Shown here piece after piece: positions 16,866-25,295 of a stretch of 46,347 nucleotides of DNA. Location: positions 1 to 46,347 of the forward strand of contig JAFYWK010000010.1 in assembly GCA_017558065.1 (NCBI GenBank). The letters run 5' to 3'. The notes under the pieces were generated by a model. That model had not been told where the DNA came from. It worked only from the letters and a program-made list of their open reading frames with translations, and made no database searches. Each line of letters opens with the position of its first letter. The first letter of the stretch is position 1. The stretch is from Paludibacteraceae bacterium. GTDB lineage: Bacteria > Bacteroidota > Bacteroidia > Bacteroidales > Paludibacteraceae. The position numbers and the translations under genes were made by a program.

Positions 16866-16893
16866 GTGTAAGGTGTAGAGTGTAAAGTTTAAA
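16866..16893 (+). repeat. 7-bp tandem micro-array (4 units) between gcvP and yitT
   Basis: GTGTAAG, GTGTAGA, GTGTAAA and GTTTAAA run head to tail, starting 3 bp after the gcvP stop codon. Confidence 0.78.
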
Positions 16894-16904
16894 GGCGAGA
16901 GTAT

Positions 16905-17828
16905 ATGTCTAAAGGAAAACTGCGTGAACAACTCAAGGGCTATCAGCGAATGAAACCGCTGATAGCTATCAAAGAGTATTTGATGATTATTTTTTGTACC
17001 ATTCCATACGCCATTGCGGTGAACTGGATATTGGTGCCACATACTATTGTGGGTGGTGGACTGACTGGTTTGTGCGAGATTATCTACTTTGCCACAGACA
17101 CATTTGTGCCCATCTGGCTTAGTTCGTTTGTGTGCAACTTGGCACTGCTGATAGCGGCATTCTTCACTGTAGGTTGGCGCTATTGCGTGCGTACTTTGTG
17201 GGGCGTGCTATGGTACACTATTTGGCTGAAAGTCATAGAGATACCAGCAGATCCCGTAGTGAGTGACCCCTTTATGGCAGTAATATTGGGTGGATTGTTT
17301 ATGGGTTGCTTCTTGGGCGTGGTATTCCTCAATAATGGTAGTACAGGTGGCGTGGATATTGTGGCAATGATTGTGAATAAATACAAGCATCTGCCTATGG
17401 GACGCGTGCTGATGGCATGCGATATTGTAATCATTTTATGTGCTTATTTCTTGCCTGAAATTAAGGAGTTGCCATTCGGTCAAGGATTGGAGAAGATCCT
17501 CTTTGGTTTGTGCTACACCTTTATGGCAGGTACAGCAGTGGACTGGGTACTCAATCGCACACGTCAGTCGGTGCAGTTCTTCATCTTCAGCAGCAAGTAT
17601 GAGGAGATTGCCGAGGCGATCATGACCCAAGTGCCACGTGGCGTGACTTTCTTGGAGGCACAAGGTGGTTATACCAAGAACCCAGGTAAGGTGATTACGG
17701 TCATAGCGCGTCAATATGAGTCGGCAAAGATTTTCCGTTTGGTGAATGCCATTGATCCAAATGCATTCGTGAGTCAAAGTCAAGTACGCGGTGTGTTTGG
17801 TCAAGGATTTGACCCTATGAATAAATAA
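16905..17828 (+). CDS. YitT family membrane protein (first copy)
   Basis: A 307-residue YitT-type protein. Residues about 25-200 hold five or six membrane segments with the family signature LNNGSTGGVDIVAMIVNKY (about 145-163). Residues about 215-300 form the soluble DUF2179 domain, with RGVTFLEAQGGYTK, VITVIARQYESAKIF and AIDPNAFVSQSQVRGVFGQGF. The transported or sensed substrate is unknown for the family. It follows gcvP by 41 bp and precedes a second YitT by 19 bp, so the three genes are probably one transcript. It shares its whole architecture with the next gene. Confidence 0.92.
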   Translation: MSKGKLREQLKGYQRMKPLIAIKEYLMIIFCTIPYAIAVNWILVPHTIVGGGLTGLCEIIYFATDTFVPIWLSSFVCNLALLIAAFFTVGWRYCVRTLWGVLWYTIWLKVIEIPADPVVSDPFMAVILGGLFMGCFLGVVFLNNGSTGGVDIVAMIVNKYKHLPMGRVLMACDIVIILCAYFLPEIKELPFGQGLEKILFGLCYTFMAGTAVDWVLNRTRQSVQFFIFSSKYEEIAEAIMTQVPRGVTFLEAQGGYTKNPGKVITVIARQYESAKIFRLVNAIDPNAFVSQSQVRGVFGQGFDPMNK

Positions 17829-17847
17829 AGAAACACCTGTTACACTG

Positions 17848-18807
17848 ATGGGAAACGCAATCAAATACATGCAATATCCTGTAGGAAAGGTAATCAAGGA
17901 ATATATTTTTATCTTCTTGGGGTTGTTTCCCTTTGCCTTGATGGTCAATTGGATCTTCGTGCCGCATAATGTGGTGGGTGCGGGATTGACGGGTATTTGC
18001 TCTATTATCTATTACGCTACACAGGGATTCTTTCCCAACCTGTTTGCTGAGTATGGCGGGGCTATCCCGATGTGGTTGAGCACACTGTCCATCAATGCCA
18101 TATTGCTGTTGATTGCTATGCTGACGGTGGGGTGGCGTTTTTGTGTGCGCACATTGGTGGGCGCATTGGCGTTAGCGTTTTGGTATCGTGTGATACCCAT
18201 GCGTGTGGAACCGCTGATTACAGACCCTGTGACGGCATGTATTGTTGGTGGCGTGGTGTTTGGTATGAGTTTGGGCATTGTAATGCTCAATAATGGTTCG
18301 TCGGGCGGTACGGATATTGTGGCAATGATTGTGAACCACTACAAGGATGTATCCTTGGGTCGTGTGATGATTATCTGCGATGCGGTGATTATTGCCAGCA
18401 GCTATTTCTTGCCTATCCCAGAGCAATTCTATGTAGAGGGGATTGATGTGGTGGATTTCAAGATTAAACGTATTCTCTATGGTCTATGTATGACCGTCAG
18501 CTATACAGCAGCATTGGACTGGATTATGTCGCGCATGCGCCAGTCGGTGCAGTTCTTTATTTTCAGCAGCAAGTATGCGGAGATTGCAACTGCTATCAAT
18601 CAGACCGTTCACCGCGGTGTAACGGTGCTGGACGGAAAAGGATGGTATAGCCAACAACCCATCCATATTGTCACCGTGTTGGCTCGCAAACAAGAGAGTC
18701 AATTGATTTTTCATATTATAAAATCAATTGACCCTAATGCTTTTGTTAGTCAAGCCAACGTGAATGGCGTATTCGGACAAGGATTCGATACGATCAAGGG
18801 GAAGTAG
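17848..18807 (+). CDS. YitT family membrane protein (second copy)
   Basis: A 319-residue tandem paralogue of the preceding gene. The signature is LNNGSSGGTDIVAMIVNHY, and the C-terminal DUF2179 domain reads RGVTVLDGKGWYSQ, HIVTVLARKQESQLIF and SIDPNAFVSQANVNGVFGQGF. It is about 12 residues longer, mostly in the first periplasmic loop (FFPNLFAEYGGAIP). The pair arose by an old tandem duplication, since identity is high only around motifs. Function is unknown; paired YitT genes might form a heteromer. The gene ends 33 bp before the convergent DUF4835 gene, with only a weak hairpin (GCTTAC/GTAAGC, 18813-18834) between. Confidence 0.92.
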   Translation: MGNAIKYMQYPVGKVIKEYIFIFLGLFPFALMVNWIFVPHNVVGAGLTGICSIIYYATQGFFPNLFAEYGGAIPMWLSTLSINAILLLIAMLTVGWRFCVRTLVGALALAFWYRVIPMRVEPLITDPVTACIVGGVVFGMSLGIVMLNNGSSGGTDIVAMIVNHYKDVSLGRVMIICDAVIIASSYFLPIPEQFYVEGIDVVDFKIKRILYGLCMTVSYTAALDWIMSRMRQSVQFFIFSSKYAEIATAINQTVHRGVTVLDGKGWYSQQPIHIVTVLARKQESQLIFHIIKSIDPNAFVSQANVNGVFGQGFDTIKGK

Positions 18808-18840
18808 ATGCTTACGAAAGAATGAGTAAGCCAGTACAAA

Positions 18841-19761
18841 CTATCTTTCGCGGTTGATGCCGTCGTAGATAGATTGACGGGTAGGATCGATGTCAGTGAG
18901 CAGTTCGTACACCTTCTTTTTCTCTTCGGAGGTGCCGCCAGCAAAGATATTTACCAATTCATCATTCTTGGCATCTAAGAAAGCCGTTACGACATATGTA
19001 GCAGGACGTGCGCGGCTGGCATCTTTCAAGACAGGCAATCCTGCTGCAATGCGTGCACGTGCGTTAGCCACATTATTCATCATCTCATCCAATCCCAAGC
19101 GATGGTACTCGTAGAAGAACATGCGATAGGGCTTGAATGCCTCGTCCATGAGATTGTTGATCAGTGCATAGCGATTGCGGTTGCTATCAAATGCTTTCCA
19201 ACCTTTAGCCTCTGCTTCATCCAGCGATGCAGATTGGGCCGCAGTAACGATATTCTCACACATTTGGAAATAAGGAGTACCGCCCATGCGAGAGAATGAG
19301 TCCATGTCGTATCCGATAATGAGATAGCAGTAGTAGGCAATCAACGCTGTGAGATTGCTGGTGAAAGTGGAGGTCTGAAAATCCAGACGGTCGAACTCCT
19401 GATAGGAGAAACTGAAGTCGCGGTCTTGGAAGTTCAAGAGTGGGGTAGAATACGTTGTACCAAAGACGGGACGACGTGTCTGGCAAGTAAATTCGCATTT
19501 CAGGATATTATCGCTGACACTCTTCACCACCAACATCATGCTACATTCGATACGTTCTTTCTCTTGGAAGGTGAGATCTGTCCATTTGGAATTATTGACA
19601 AACTCCTCAATGGACTGTTGGAGGGTGTTGAACATCTCTTTATTAGATCCTTGTATCTGGTCTGAGTTAATGGTAACGGTGCAGCGTAGTTCATTTGCCG
19701 ATGCCGATAAGGCACAGCAACTCAACGCAATAACAGCAATGATGGAACGAAGAAAATTCAT
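18841..19761 (-). CDS. DUF4835 family exported protein
   Basis: A 306-residue protein with a signal peptide (MNFLRSIIAVIALSCCALSASA) and the layout of DUF4835: ELRCTVTINSDQIQGSNKEMFNTLQ start, YSTPLLNFQDRDF-type middle, then IAYYCYLIIGYDMDSFSRMGG. Some pipelines label this family as a type IX secretion/gliding component (PorD); I am not sure that name applies here. It is the last gene of the five-gene operon. Its ATG overlaps the stop of the DUF4831 gene by one base (TAATG), so their translation is coupled. It should be periplasmic or outer-membrane-associated. Confidence 0.85.
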   Translation of the reverse strand: MNFLRSIIAVIALSCCALSASANELRCTVTINSDQIQGSNKEMFNTLQQSIEEFVNNSKWTDLTFQEKERIECSMMLVVKSVSDNILKCEFTCQTRRPVFGTTYSTPLLNFQDRDFSFSYQEFDRLDFQTSTFTSNLTALIAYYCYLIIGYDMDSFSRMGGTPYFQMCENIVTAAQSASLDEAEAKGWKAFDSNRNRYALINNLMDEAFKPYRMFFYEYHRLGLDEMMNNVANARARIAAGLPVLKDASRARPATYVVTAFLDAKNDELVNIFAGGTSEEKKKVYELLTDIDPTRQSIYDGINRER

Positions 19762-20810
19762 TATTTTTGAATGGTTAATATGTTGCCCGTTTGGGTGTTA
19801 AAATATATTTGTGGTGTATTCTTTTGCAATAACAATGTTTGTGCCAGTGGCACAGCTACGCCAAATTGTGCAATAGGCAGAACGGCAGAGGTGTGAATGT
19901 CTTTGCCAAACTCCACTATCACTTTGGCTGAGCCCGGCAGGTTGTAGAAGAGTTGAGAAGGCAGAGCCAGTTTCTTCTGTTTGCTATCTTCTACAGTCGG
20001 TAGGTATGTTTGTCGTGTTCCTGCCAATGTCAATCGAATAGGTTCACCACTGAGGTCATTAGCCGCTACTACACCAGCATATTGCGAAACGCGACCAATG
20101 ATACGGTCAGTCACATCCTTGCTTGGCACATAGTGTATGGTGTGCGAGTGGTGTTTTACAGTGCGAGTGCCTATGAAGAGCTCTGCCAACATCTGTTCGC
20201 GTTTGTCCAATTCGTTAAGAACCAATTGCATAGCCATACCGTCAGCAGGTGTGTGTTCTACATCGCCTGCCAAGAGATTCATACGCATCTCACGGATATG
20301 GTAGATCTGTTTAGCTGCACCCTCTGCCATCTTAGCTATTGAGCTCGCCACCATTTGTTCCTCCATGAGTGGCATGAGGTGCGTAGGGGCGTCGGTTACC
20401 GATGGGGTGGCAACTGGCTCTACCTTAGGTGCCACGTAGGCGGGCACATTGTAGCCATATAGCAGGCCTTCGGGAGTCAGGGATAGCAATTGCAATTCGC
20501 TGGCAACACTGGCCACCACTTTGTATGCACGATTGTAATCGGCTACAGTGACAGGAGCGATATGCAGATTTTTCACCTCATAGCGTGTTTGCGCTTCGGT
20601 GGTTACATTCTCCACTCCCAAATAGCGGTCAGCATATAAATAAAATGGACCTGGTTTGACTGTCACCTCATCATAATCGACCGTAACAGCCAACTGAGTC
20701 TGTGGCATATAATACACCACAGCTAATTCGTTTTCTTGTACCGTTTGCGCGTGTAGCATAGAGGATAGTCCCATTGCCAATAAAAGGCAAGAAAAAATAC
20801 GCGTTTTCAT
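19761..20810 (-). CDS. DUF4831 family exported protein
   Basis: A 349-residue protein of the DUF4831 family, found only in Bacteroidetes and of unknown function. It has a signal peptide ending near residue 21 (MKTRIFSCLLLAMGLSSMLHAQ). Family-like stretches are VVYYMPQTQLAVTVDYDE, KPGPFYLYADRYLG and FYNLPGSAKVIVEFGKD. Position in the operon (after aroE, coupled to DUF4835) suggests the two exported proteins act together, perhaps in envelope biogenesis; that is inference from co-translation only. Confidence 0.85.
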   Translation of the reverse strand: MKTRIFSCLLLAMGLSSMLHAQTVQENELAVVYYMPQTQLAVTVDYDEVTVKPGPFYLYADRYLGVENVTTEAQTRYEVKNLHIAPVTVADYNRAYKVVASVASELQLLSLTPEGLLYGYNVPAYVAPKVEPVATPSVTDAPTHLMPLMEEQMVASSIAKMAEGAAKQIYHIREMRMNLLAGDVEHTPADGMAMQLVLNELDKREQMLAELFIGTRTVKHHSHTIHYVPSKDVTDRIIGRVSQYAGVVAANDLSGEPIRLTLAGTRQTYLPTVEDSKQKKLALPSQLFYNLPGSAKVIVEFGKDIHTSAVLPIAQFGVAVPLAQTLLLQKNTPQIYFNTQTGNILTIQK

Positions 20811-20836
20811 ATCAATATCCTTTCTAATTTATAATG

Positions 20837-21550
20837 TTAATCTTTCCAAATCTCATATGCAGCATCTGCTTGCAGATACAACATGTCTTTTCCATTTACG
20901 ATGCGTGCGCCTCTTGCCTCGCCTTCTCGAAGAAACGCTGTGCGTTCTGGATTGTACACGCAATCGTACAAGAGGTGCTTGTCGGTGATGTACTCATAGG
21001 GTATGGGAGGTAATGAGTAGATATCTGGTAGCATGCCTAATGGGGTGCAATTCACCACGACCGAATGGCTCTGCATGAGTTCTTTGGTCAGTTCCGCGTA
21101 GGCAATAGGCCCTTGCCTTCCCCCTTTTTGCCTGGTCACCAGAGTGAACGCCATGCCCATCTGCTGCAAGGCATATTGCACCGCTTTGCTAACACCACCT
21201 GTGCCCAATACCAATACTCGCTTATCCGTATCCCATAGATGAGGTGTGATGCTCTCCTTAAAGCCAATCCAGTCGGTATTGTATCCCTTGCCCTGGCACA
21301 CCACATTGACCGCTCCGATGGTTTGTGCCACCTCATCAATAGCATGCAAATAAGGCATGATGGATTGCTTGTAAGGGTAGGTGACATTGAAACCATGCAA
21401 TGCTTGCATGAGCTCAGCGATGTCCGACAGGTCATCTCTCTCATACAAGCGATACTCGGCATCAACGCCCTCACGACTGAACTTGTCCGTGAAGTATCGT
21501 GCCGAATATGAATGTTCTAATGGCTTTCCTATTATTCCAAATTTCCTCAT
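20837..21550 (-). CDS. aroE: Shikimate dehydrogenase
   Basis: AroE reduces 3-dehydroshikimate to shikimate with NADPH in aromatic amino acid synthesis. The 237 residues are shorter than the usual 270-280 but complete. The N-terminal substrate site is GIIGKPLEHSYSARYF, the catalytic lysine is K61 in FNVTYPYK, and the cofactor loop is VLGTGGVSKAVQYAL. NCTPLGMLPD and GKDMLYLQADAAYEIW complete the motif set. The ATGA at its start overlaps the end of tilS by 4 bp. A 26-bp gap separates it from DUF4831, so all are in one operon. Confidence 0.94.
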   Translation of the reverse strand: MRKFGIIGKPLEHSYSARYFTDKFSREGVDAEYRLYERDDLSDIAELMQALHGFNVTYPYKQSIMPYLHAIDEVAQTIGAVNVVCQGKGYNTDWIGFKESITPHLWDTDKRVLVLGTGGVSKAVQYALQQMGMAFTLVTRQKGGRQGPIAYAELTKELMQSHSVVVNCTPLGMLPDIYSLPPIPYEYITDKHLLYDCVYNPERTAFLREGEARGARIVNGKDMLYLQADAAYEIWKD

Positions 21551-22446
21551 TTTCTTATAATAGCCTCATCACCTAATAAGCTCACTTCCACTTTGCCTTT
21601 TTTGATCACTGCTTTATGGGTGGGGGAGGTGAATGTCTTACCTCCTTCGCCTTTGAGCAATGCTTCGTAGATCTTCTCCACCTCTGGGAAATGATAGTCG
21701 CGCAGTTGCTCATAGAGTTTCACTTTGCCTGCAGCACGTGTGTCTCTTTCTTCCAGCCAATCCACATAGCCTTGCAGGTGCTCTGCTGTGGCAGCGATAT
21801 GTTCGATTTCTGCTTTAGAATACGTGGCTAATTGCTGACGCAGTTCGTTTCGCGTGATAGTAGTATCGCTATTGGTGGAATCGTTTACCCATGCTATATG
21901 TCGTATGTCGCGCAGGTAATGCTCGATATAATCGCGCGTGGTGCATAGGAGAGGTCGTATGATGGGCACAGTACCGCCCAAAGGGTTGTTGCTTTTGGGT
22001 CGCATTCCACATAATCCGCGCAATCCAGTGCCACGTTTGAGGTTGAGTAGCACTGTTTCTGCTTGGTCGTTCTGGTGATGTGCCACTGCGATAGCCGTGC
22101 AAGCCGTTTGCTCTGCCACCTCGGCAAACCATGTATAGCGCAATTCGCGGGCTGCCATCTCCATGCTAATCCCTTTTTCCTTGGCGTATGCCAGTGTATC
22201 AAAGTCCTTAATATATATACCGGCCTCTCGCCTTATAGCCTCATTTCGAACAAATGCTTCGTCTCGATTGCTTTCTTCGCTGCGAAGGTGAAAGTTGCAG
22301 TGTGCCACTATACATTCGTATCCGCCTCTATGCAACACGTCCCACAAAGCCATACTATCTGCGCCGCCACTCACACATACGAGTACGCGGTCGCCTATGG
22401 AGAGAAGACCATGGTCACGGATATATTTTTGTACACGACGCAACAT
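21547..22446 (-). CDS. tilS: tRNA(Ile)-lysidine synthase, short form
   Basis: TilS attaches lysine to C34 of the tRNA-Ile that reads AUA codons, an essential modification. The PP-loop ATP site CVSGGADSMALW (SGGxDS at 26-31) is followed by AHCNFHLRSEESNRDE and AHHQNDQAETVLLNLKRGTGLRGLCGM, all diagnostic. The protein has 299 residues, far shorter than the 430-450 residues of the full form. It ends soon after the middle linker, so the usual C-terminal tRNA-binding domain is missing or reduced. Short active forms are known in other bacteria. It starts 3 bp after the regulator gene ends and overlaps aroE by 4 bp. Confidence 0.93.
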   Translation of the reverse strand: MLRRVQKYIRDHGLLSIGDRVLVCVSGGADSMALWDVLHRGGYECIVAHCNFHLRSEESNRDEAFVRNEAIRREAGIYIKDFDTLAYAKEKGISMEMAARELRYTWFAEVAEQTACTAIAVAHHQNDQAETVLLNLKRGTGLRGLCGMRPKSNNPLGGTVPIIRPLLCTTRDYIEHYLRDIRHIAWVNDSTNSDTTITRNELRQQLATYSKAEIEHIAATAEHLQGYVDWLEERDTRAAGKVKLYEQLRDYHFPEVEKIYEALLKGEGGKTFTSPTHKAVIKKGKVEVSLLGDEAIIRK

Positions 22447-22449
22447 GGG

Positions 22450-23361
22450 TTATAGCATATCTATATTATCCAGATTCACAATCCCATTCACGATGGCATA
22501 GATGGTCAATCCTGCTGTGGAGTGGATATTGAGTTTGCGAACGATATTTTTGCGGTGTGACATCACGGTATGTGCAGAAAGGCATAGCACATCTGCAATC
22601 TCTTTGTTGCTCAGTCCCTTGACAATCTGTATGAGTACATCTATCTCACGGCTGGAGAGTTCTTCTTGCTCGCTGTTGAGTTCGATATTGGTATTATGAG
22701 ATGATTGTTCCTTTTTGGCTAAGGCCGGTAGCATTATCTCGTCCTCAATGGCACAATGTAGTGCCAATTCGTTTTCAAAGTGATAAATATCATGTAGTAC
22801 AGCGTACAATAGTCTGGTTTGCTCTTGTGATTGTATGGTAGGTTTGTCGTTGTGTGGGTAGTATTTGATAATCAAGTTTTTGAGTTCTATTGCTTTGGCA
22901 GCGATATGCTTGTCATCCGTAGCATGGTGCTCGAAGGCGCACTCATTCTCGTGTTGAATATGTGCACGAATCTCCTCCACATATTCGTCATAGAATCGTA
23001 CGATGAGCAATGGCACTTTGTTGTCCGCACCAGCAAGATTGATTGCTTCGAGCAACATTTGTCGGATACGTGGCAACTGGAAGTCCATAAAATACGTGTG
23101 TGCATTCTCCAGATACTGACGGAGCGTACTCACGTCAATGGCGGGTGTATATTGATATTCACCGGTAATGGCAAAATTGACTACAGCCAGTAGGGTAGTA
23201 CAGTCCACATCGTTTTCTCGGCAAACCGTTTCGATGGATTTTTCGCCCACACCAAAGGGAATGCCAAAGCGCTGTACCAATTGCAGTACTTGATTATCTG
23301 CCAAGGCACTTTTGCTGGAAGCGCCCATCAGATCGCTCATTTTATCGGTTGGTCTATACAT
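22450..23361 (-). CDS. LuxR-type regulator with a hemerythrin-like/RIC-type sensor domain
   Basis: A 303-residue fusion. Residues 8-60 resemble the ScdA/YtfE (RIC) N-terminal domain, but its paired cysteines are replaced (FGIPFGVGEKSIETVC). Residues about 80-215 form a helical domain with hemerythrin-type metal ligand spacing: H88, H134/H137 with E138, H190/H194, H202, E206 and E208. Residues about 235-300 are a GerE/LuxR helix-turn-helix (SSREIDVLIQIVKGLSNKEI, then LSAHTVMSHRKNIVRKL). YtfE-type proteins handle iron, NO and oxygen stress, so sensing of O2, NO or redox through a di-iron site is the likely role; this is inference. It is the first gene of the operon with tilS, aroE, DUF4831 and DUF4835, and its promoter overlaps that of the SDR gene. 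Confidence 0.85.
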   Translation of the reverse strand: MYRPTDKMSDLMGASSKSALADNQVLQLVQRFGIPFGVGEKSIETVCRENDVDCTTLLAVVNFAITGEYQYTPAIDVSTLRQYLENAHTYFMDFQLPRIRQMLLEAINLAGADNKVPLLIVRFYDEYVEEIRAHIQHENECAFEHHATDDKHIAAKAIELKNLIIKYYPHNDKPTIQSQEQTRLLYAVLHDIYHFENELALHCAIEDEIMLPALAKKEQSSHNTNIELNSEQEELSSREIDVLIQIVKGLSNKEIADVLCLSAHTVMSHRKNIVRKLNIHSTAGLTIYAIVNGIVNLDNIDML

Positions 23362-23392
23362 TGCCTATTACGTCTAATATATATTCTGCCTG

Positions 23393-23400
23393 CAAAATTA
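23393..23400 (-). promoter_or_regulatory. Promoter of the regulator-tilS-aroE-DUF4831-DUF4835 operon
   Basis: TAATTTTG on the minus strand with TTG at 23423-23421, 20 bp apart, -33 box TTTGCATATATCAA. Its -33 region overlaps the -33 region of the opposite promoter at 23433. Confidence 0.8.
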
Positions 23401-23432
23401 CAATTTTTTTTTGATATATGCAAAAAAAATCG

Positions 23433-23440
23433 TACCTTTG
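23433..23440 (+). promoter_or_regulatory. Promoter of the SDR gene
   Basis: TACCTTTG with TTG at 23411-23413, 19 bp apart. The 5' leader to the ATG at 23516 is about 70 nt of A/T-rich low-complexity sequence (AATAAA-type repeats). Confidence 0.82.
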
Positions 23441-23515
23441 CACGATTTTATCTATCAGTCTTAAAAGTATAAACTAATAAATAAACAAATAAATAACCTA
23501 ATAAATCATCAAAAT

Positions 23516-24286
23516 ATGTATGCACTTGTTACAGGCGCGAGTTCGGGTTGTGGGTATGAGTATGCACGTCTATTGGCAGCCAAAGGATATAATCTGCTCA
23601 TTGTGAGCAACGAAGATGCTATTCACGATAAAGCCCAGATTCTTCGCGAAGATTATCCCATTGAGGTGCGTTCGTTGGTTATGGATCTCGGACGTCAAGA
23701 AGCCGCCAAGGAGCTTTATAGCTATTGCGCAGAGCAAGGATTAGAGATAGAAGTGCTGGTGAATAATGCGGGTGTATATCACGACCGCGATTTTGTGGAT
23801 GATAGCGAGGCGTTTAACTTGCTGATTATGAATCTGCACATGATCACACCTGCTATGCTGATATACTACTTTGCACAAGAAATGGCAAAGCGTGGCAAGG
23901 GTTATGTGCTGAACATGTGTTCGGTGACAGCCGACATAGCCGTACAACGCTTAGGTAGCTACGGTAGTACGAAGGCCTTCTTGCGTAATTTCACACGTTC
24001 ACTATATGTAGAGATGAAGGATAAAGGTGTGGTTATCACAGATGTAACACCTGGTGCGATCAACACAGGATTGTATAATATCCGTCCTTGGGCGACAAAG
24101 TTGGGACTTATTATGGGTTATATTGTGCAGCCCAACTATTTGGCGCGTCGCGGGTTGAATGCCATGTTCAGAGGTAGGAGCAAGGTGAGTGTTCCATTCG
24201 TATGGAACTACCTATTGATTTGGCTCGTAGTACTCTTTGTGCCTACATGCCTATTGCGGTTGATTCGTAAAATGGGATTATTCTAA
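23516..24286 (+). CDS. SDR family NAD(P)-dependent oxidoreductase with C-terminal membrane anchor
   Basis: A 256-residue classical short-chain dehydrogenase. The cofactor motif TGASSGCG is at 6-13, NNAG at 83-86, the catalytic Ser at 136 and the YxxxK pair Y149/K153 (YGSTK). The C-terminal 30 residues are strongly hydrophobic (NYLLIWLVVLFVPTCLL) and basic at the end, so the enzyme is probably held at the membrane. This resembles SDRs that act on lipid or ketone substrates, but the substrate is unknown. Its promoter overlaps that of the hemerythrin-LuxR regulator, so the two may be controlled together. Its last 9 bp overlap the end of the HAD gene on the other strand. Confidence 0.92.
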   Translation: MYALVTGASSGCGYEYARLLAAKGYNLLIVSNEDAIHDKAQILREDYPIEVRSLVMDLGRQEAAKELYSYCAEQGLEIEVLVNNAGVYHDRDFVDDSEAFNLLIMNLHMITPAMLIYYFAQEMAKRGKGYVLNMCSVTADIAVQRLGSYGSTKAFLRNFTRSLYVEMKDKGVVITDVTPGAINTGLYNIRPWATKLGLIMGYIVQPNYLARRGLNAMFRGRSKVSVPFVWNYLLIWLVVLFVPTCLLRLIRKMGLF

Positions 24287-25162
24287 CGAGTCGCCTATAG
24301 CAGTAAACATATTCAGCGTATCTCGATTTTCGACCTCATGCTGAGTGAGCATGTAGTCAGCCTTGATCTTATCTAAGATACGCTTGACAATGACCATCAT
24401 TTCGCTATTCTCGGTGTAATCGGCAGCGCACGCAAAATTGACGCGTCCTTCGGATAGTAGTTGTTGCGCAAGAGCGCGTTTCTTATCGTTGCCATAAACA
24501 GCAAAACTATGTCCCCCGTTGGATTTGACCGTCCGCATACATGGCACATCGGTCTCGCCGTCACCGAAATAGATCATGCGTTCGAACGGTACGGGTCGTG
24601 CTTCGGTAGGAACAAATTCGTTGATACGCACACGGTCGCTGACTTCGCGTATTCCTTTATTGATTTTGAATAGGAACTGCGTTTTCTTGGTATAATCAAC
24701 CACGACAGAAGGCCAGCAAGCTTCGCCTTGTGCATCATAGAGGTATGTACAGGCATATATATTCTCAAAATGGTGTGCTATAGCGCAGCCATTTATCATT
24801 TCTTTGAGTCCCGAACTGTTGATGTAGTGCTTTACCTGCACCCCGATTTGTTGTGCGTATGTATTGATGTGGTCAAACCATTTTGTAACGCCATCAAAAA
24901 ACTCTACTTTTTCACCAAATGTGCGTAGCATCTCTCGTGTGCATCGCAAGCCCATGCGTTGCGCTTCCGCTTGAATAGCATACATCACCACAGCAATACC
25001 TCCAGCATCATTGGTTTTCGCTATTTGGTCGCATAGGTTCCAAAAATCGTTGGGGTTGTCATAGCCCAATGCTTGCAACAGTCCAAACTCTTGCATATTA
25101 CCAGGCGCCAAGGTACCATCGAAATCGTACACAAGTGCTACAGTAGGTAGAGTAGTATCCAT
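24278..25162 (-). CDS. HAD family hydrolase (phosphatase)
   Basis: A cytoplasmic haloacid-dehalogenase superfamily phosphatase of 294 residues. Motif I is DFDGTL (nucleophile and acid Asp at 13 and 15 from the 25162 start). Motif II is the serine in YINSSG. Motif IV is IYFGDGETDVPCM. The cap lies between about 35 and 105. The substrate is unknown. The frame opens further upstream, but the promoter is at 25197-25190. The start must therefore be MMDTTL (25165) or the next ATG (25162). It ends in a 9-bp overlap with the SDR gene (TTATTCTAA, both stop codons back to back). Confidence 0.88.
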   Translation of the reverse strand: MDTTLPTVALVYDFDGTLAPGNMQEFGLLQALGYDNPNDFWNLCDQIAKTNDAGGIAVVMYAIQAEAQRMGLRCTREMLRTFGEKVEFFDGVTKWFDHINTYAQQIGVQVKHYINSSGLKEMINGCAIAHHFENIYACTYLYDAQGEACWPSVVVDYTKKTQFLFKINKGIREVSDRVRINEFVPTEARPVPFERMIYFGDGETDVPCMRTVKSNGGHSFAVYGNDKKRALAQQLLSEGRVNFACAADYTENSEMMVIVKRILDKIKADYMLTQHEVENRDTLNMFTAIGDSLE

Positions 25163-25189
25163 CATTCGTATATTTATGAAAATTCTCTG

Positions 25190-25197
25190 CAAAAGTA
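25190..25197 (-). promoter_or_regulatory. Promoter of the HAD hydrolase gene
   Basis: TACTTTTG on the minus strand with TTG at 25220-25218, 20 bp apart, -33 box TTTGCATATT. Confidence 0.82.
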
Positions 25198-25242
25198 CAA
25201 AAATATTTTCTAATATGCAAATATCTCTGATCAATAAGCAAT

Positions 25243-25276
25243 AAAAAAAAGAGCTCCACAGTGGAAGCTCTTTTTT
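25243..25276. terminator. Terminator after ppdK (U-tract on both strands)
   Basis: AAAAAAGAGCT and AGCTCTTTTTT form the base, and CCAC/GTGG the top, with a one-base bulge. It lies 20 bp past the ppdK stop on the minus strand and shields the HAD promoter from ppdK read-through. Confidence 0.9.
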
Positions 25277-25295
25277 CTATCATTGTAAACAAGGA

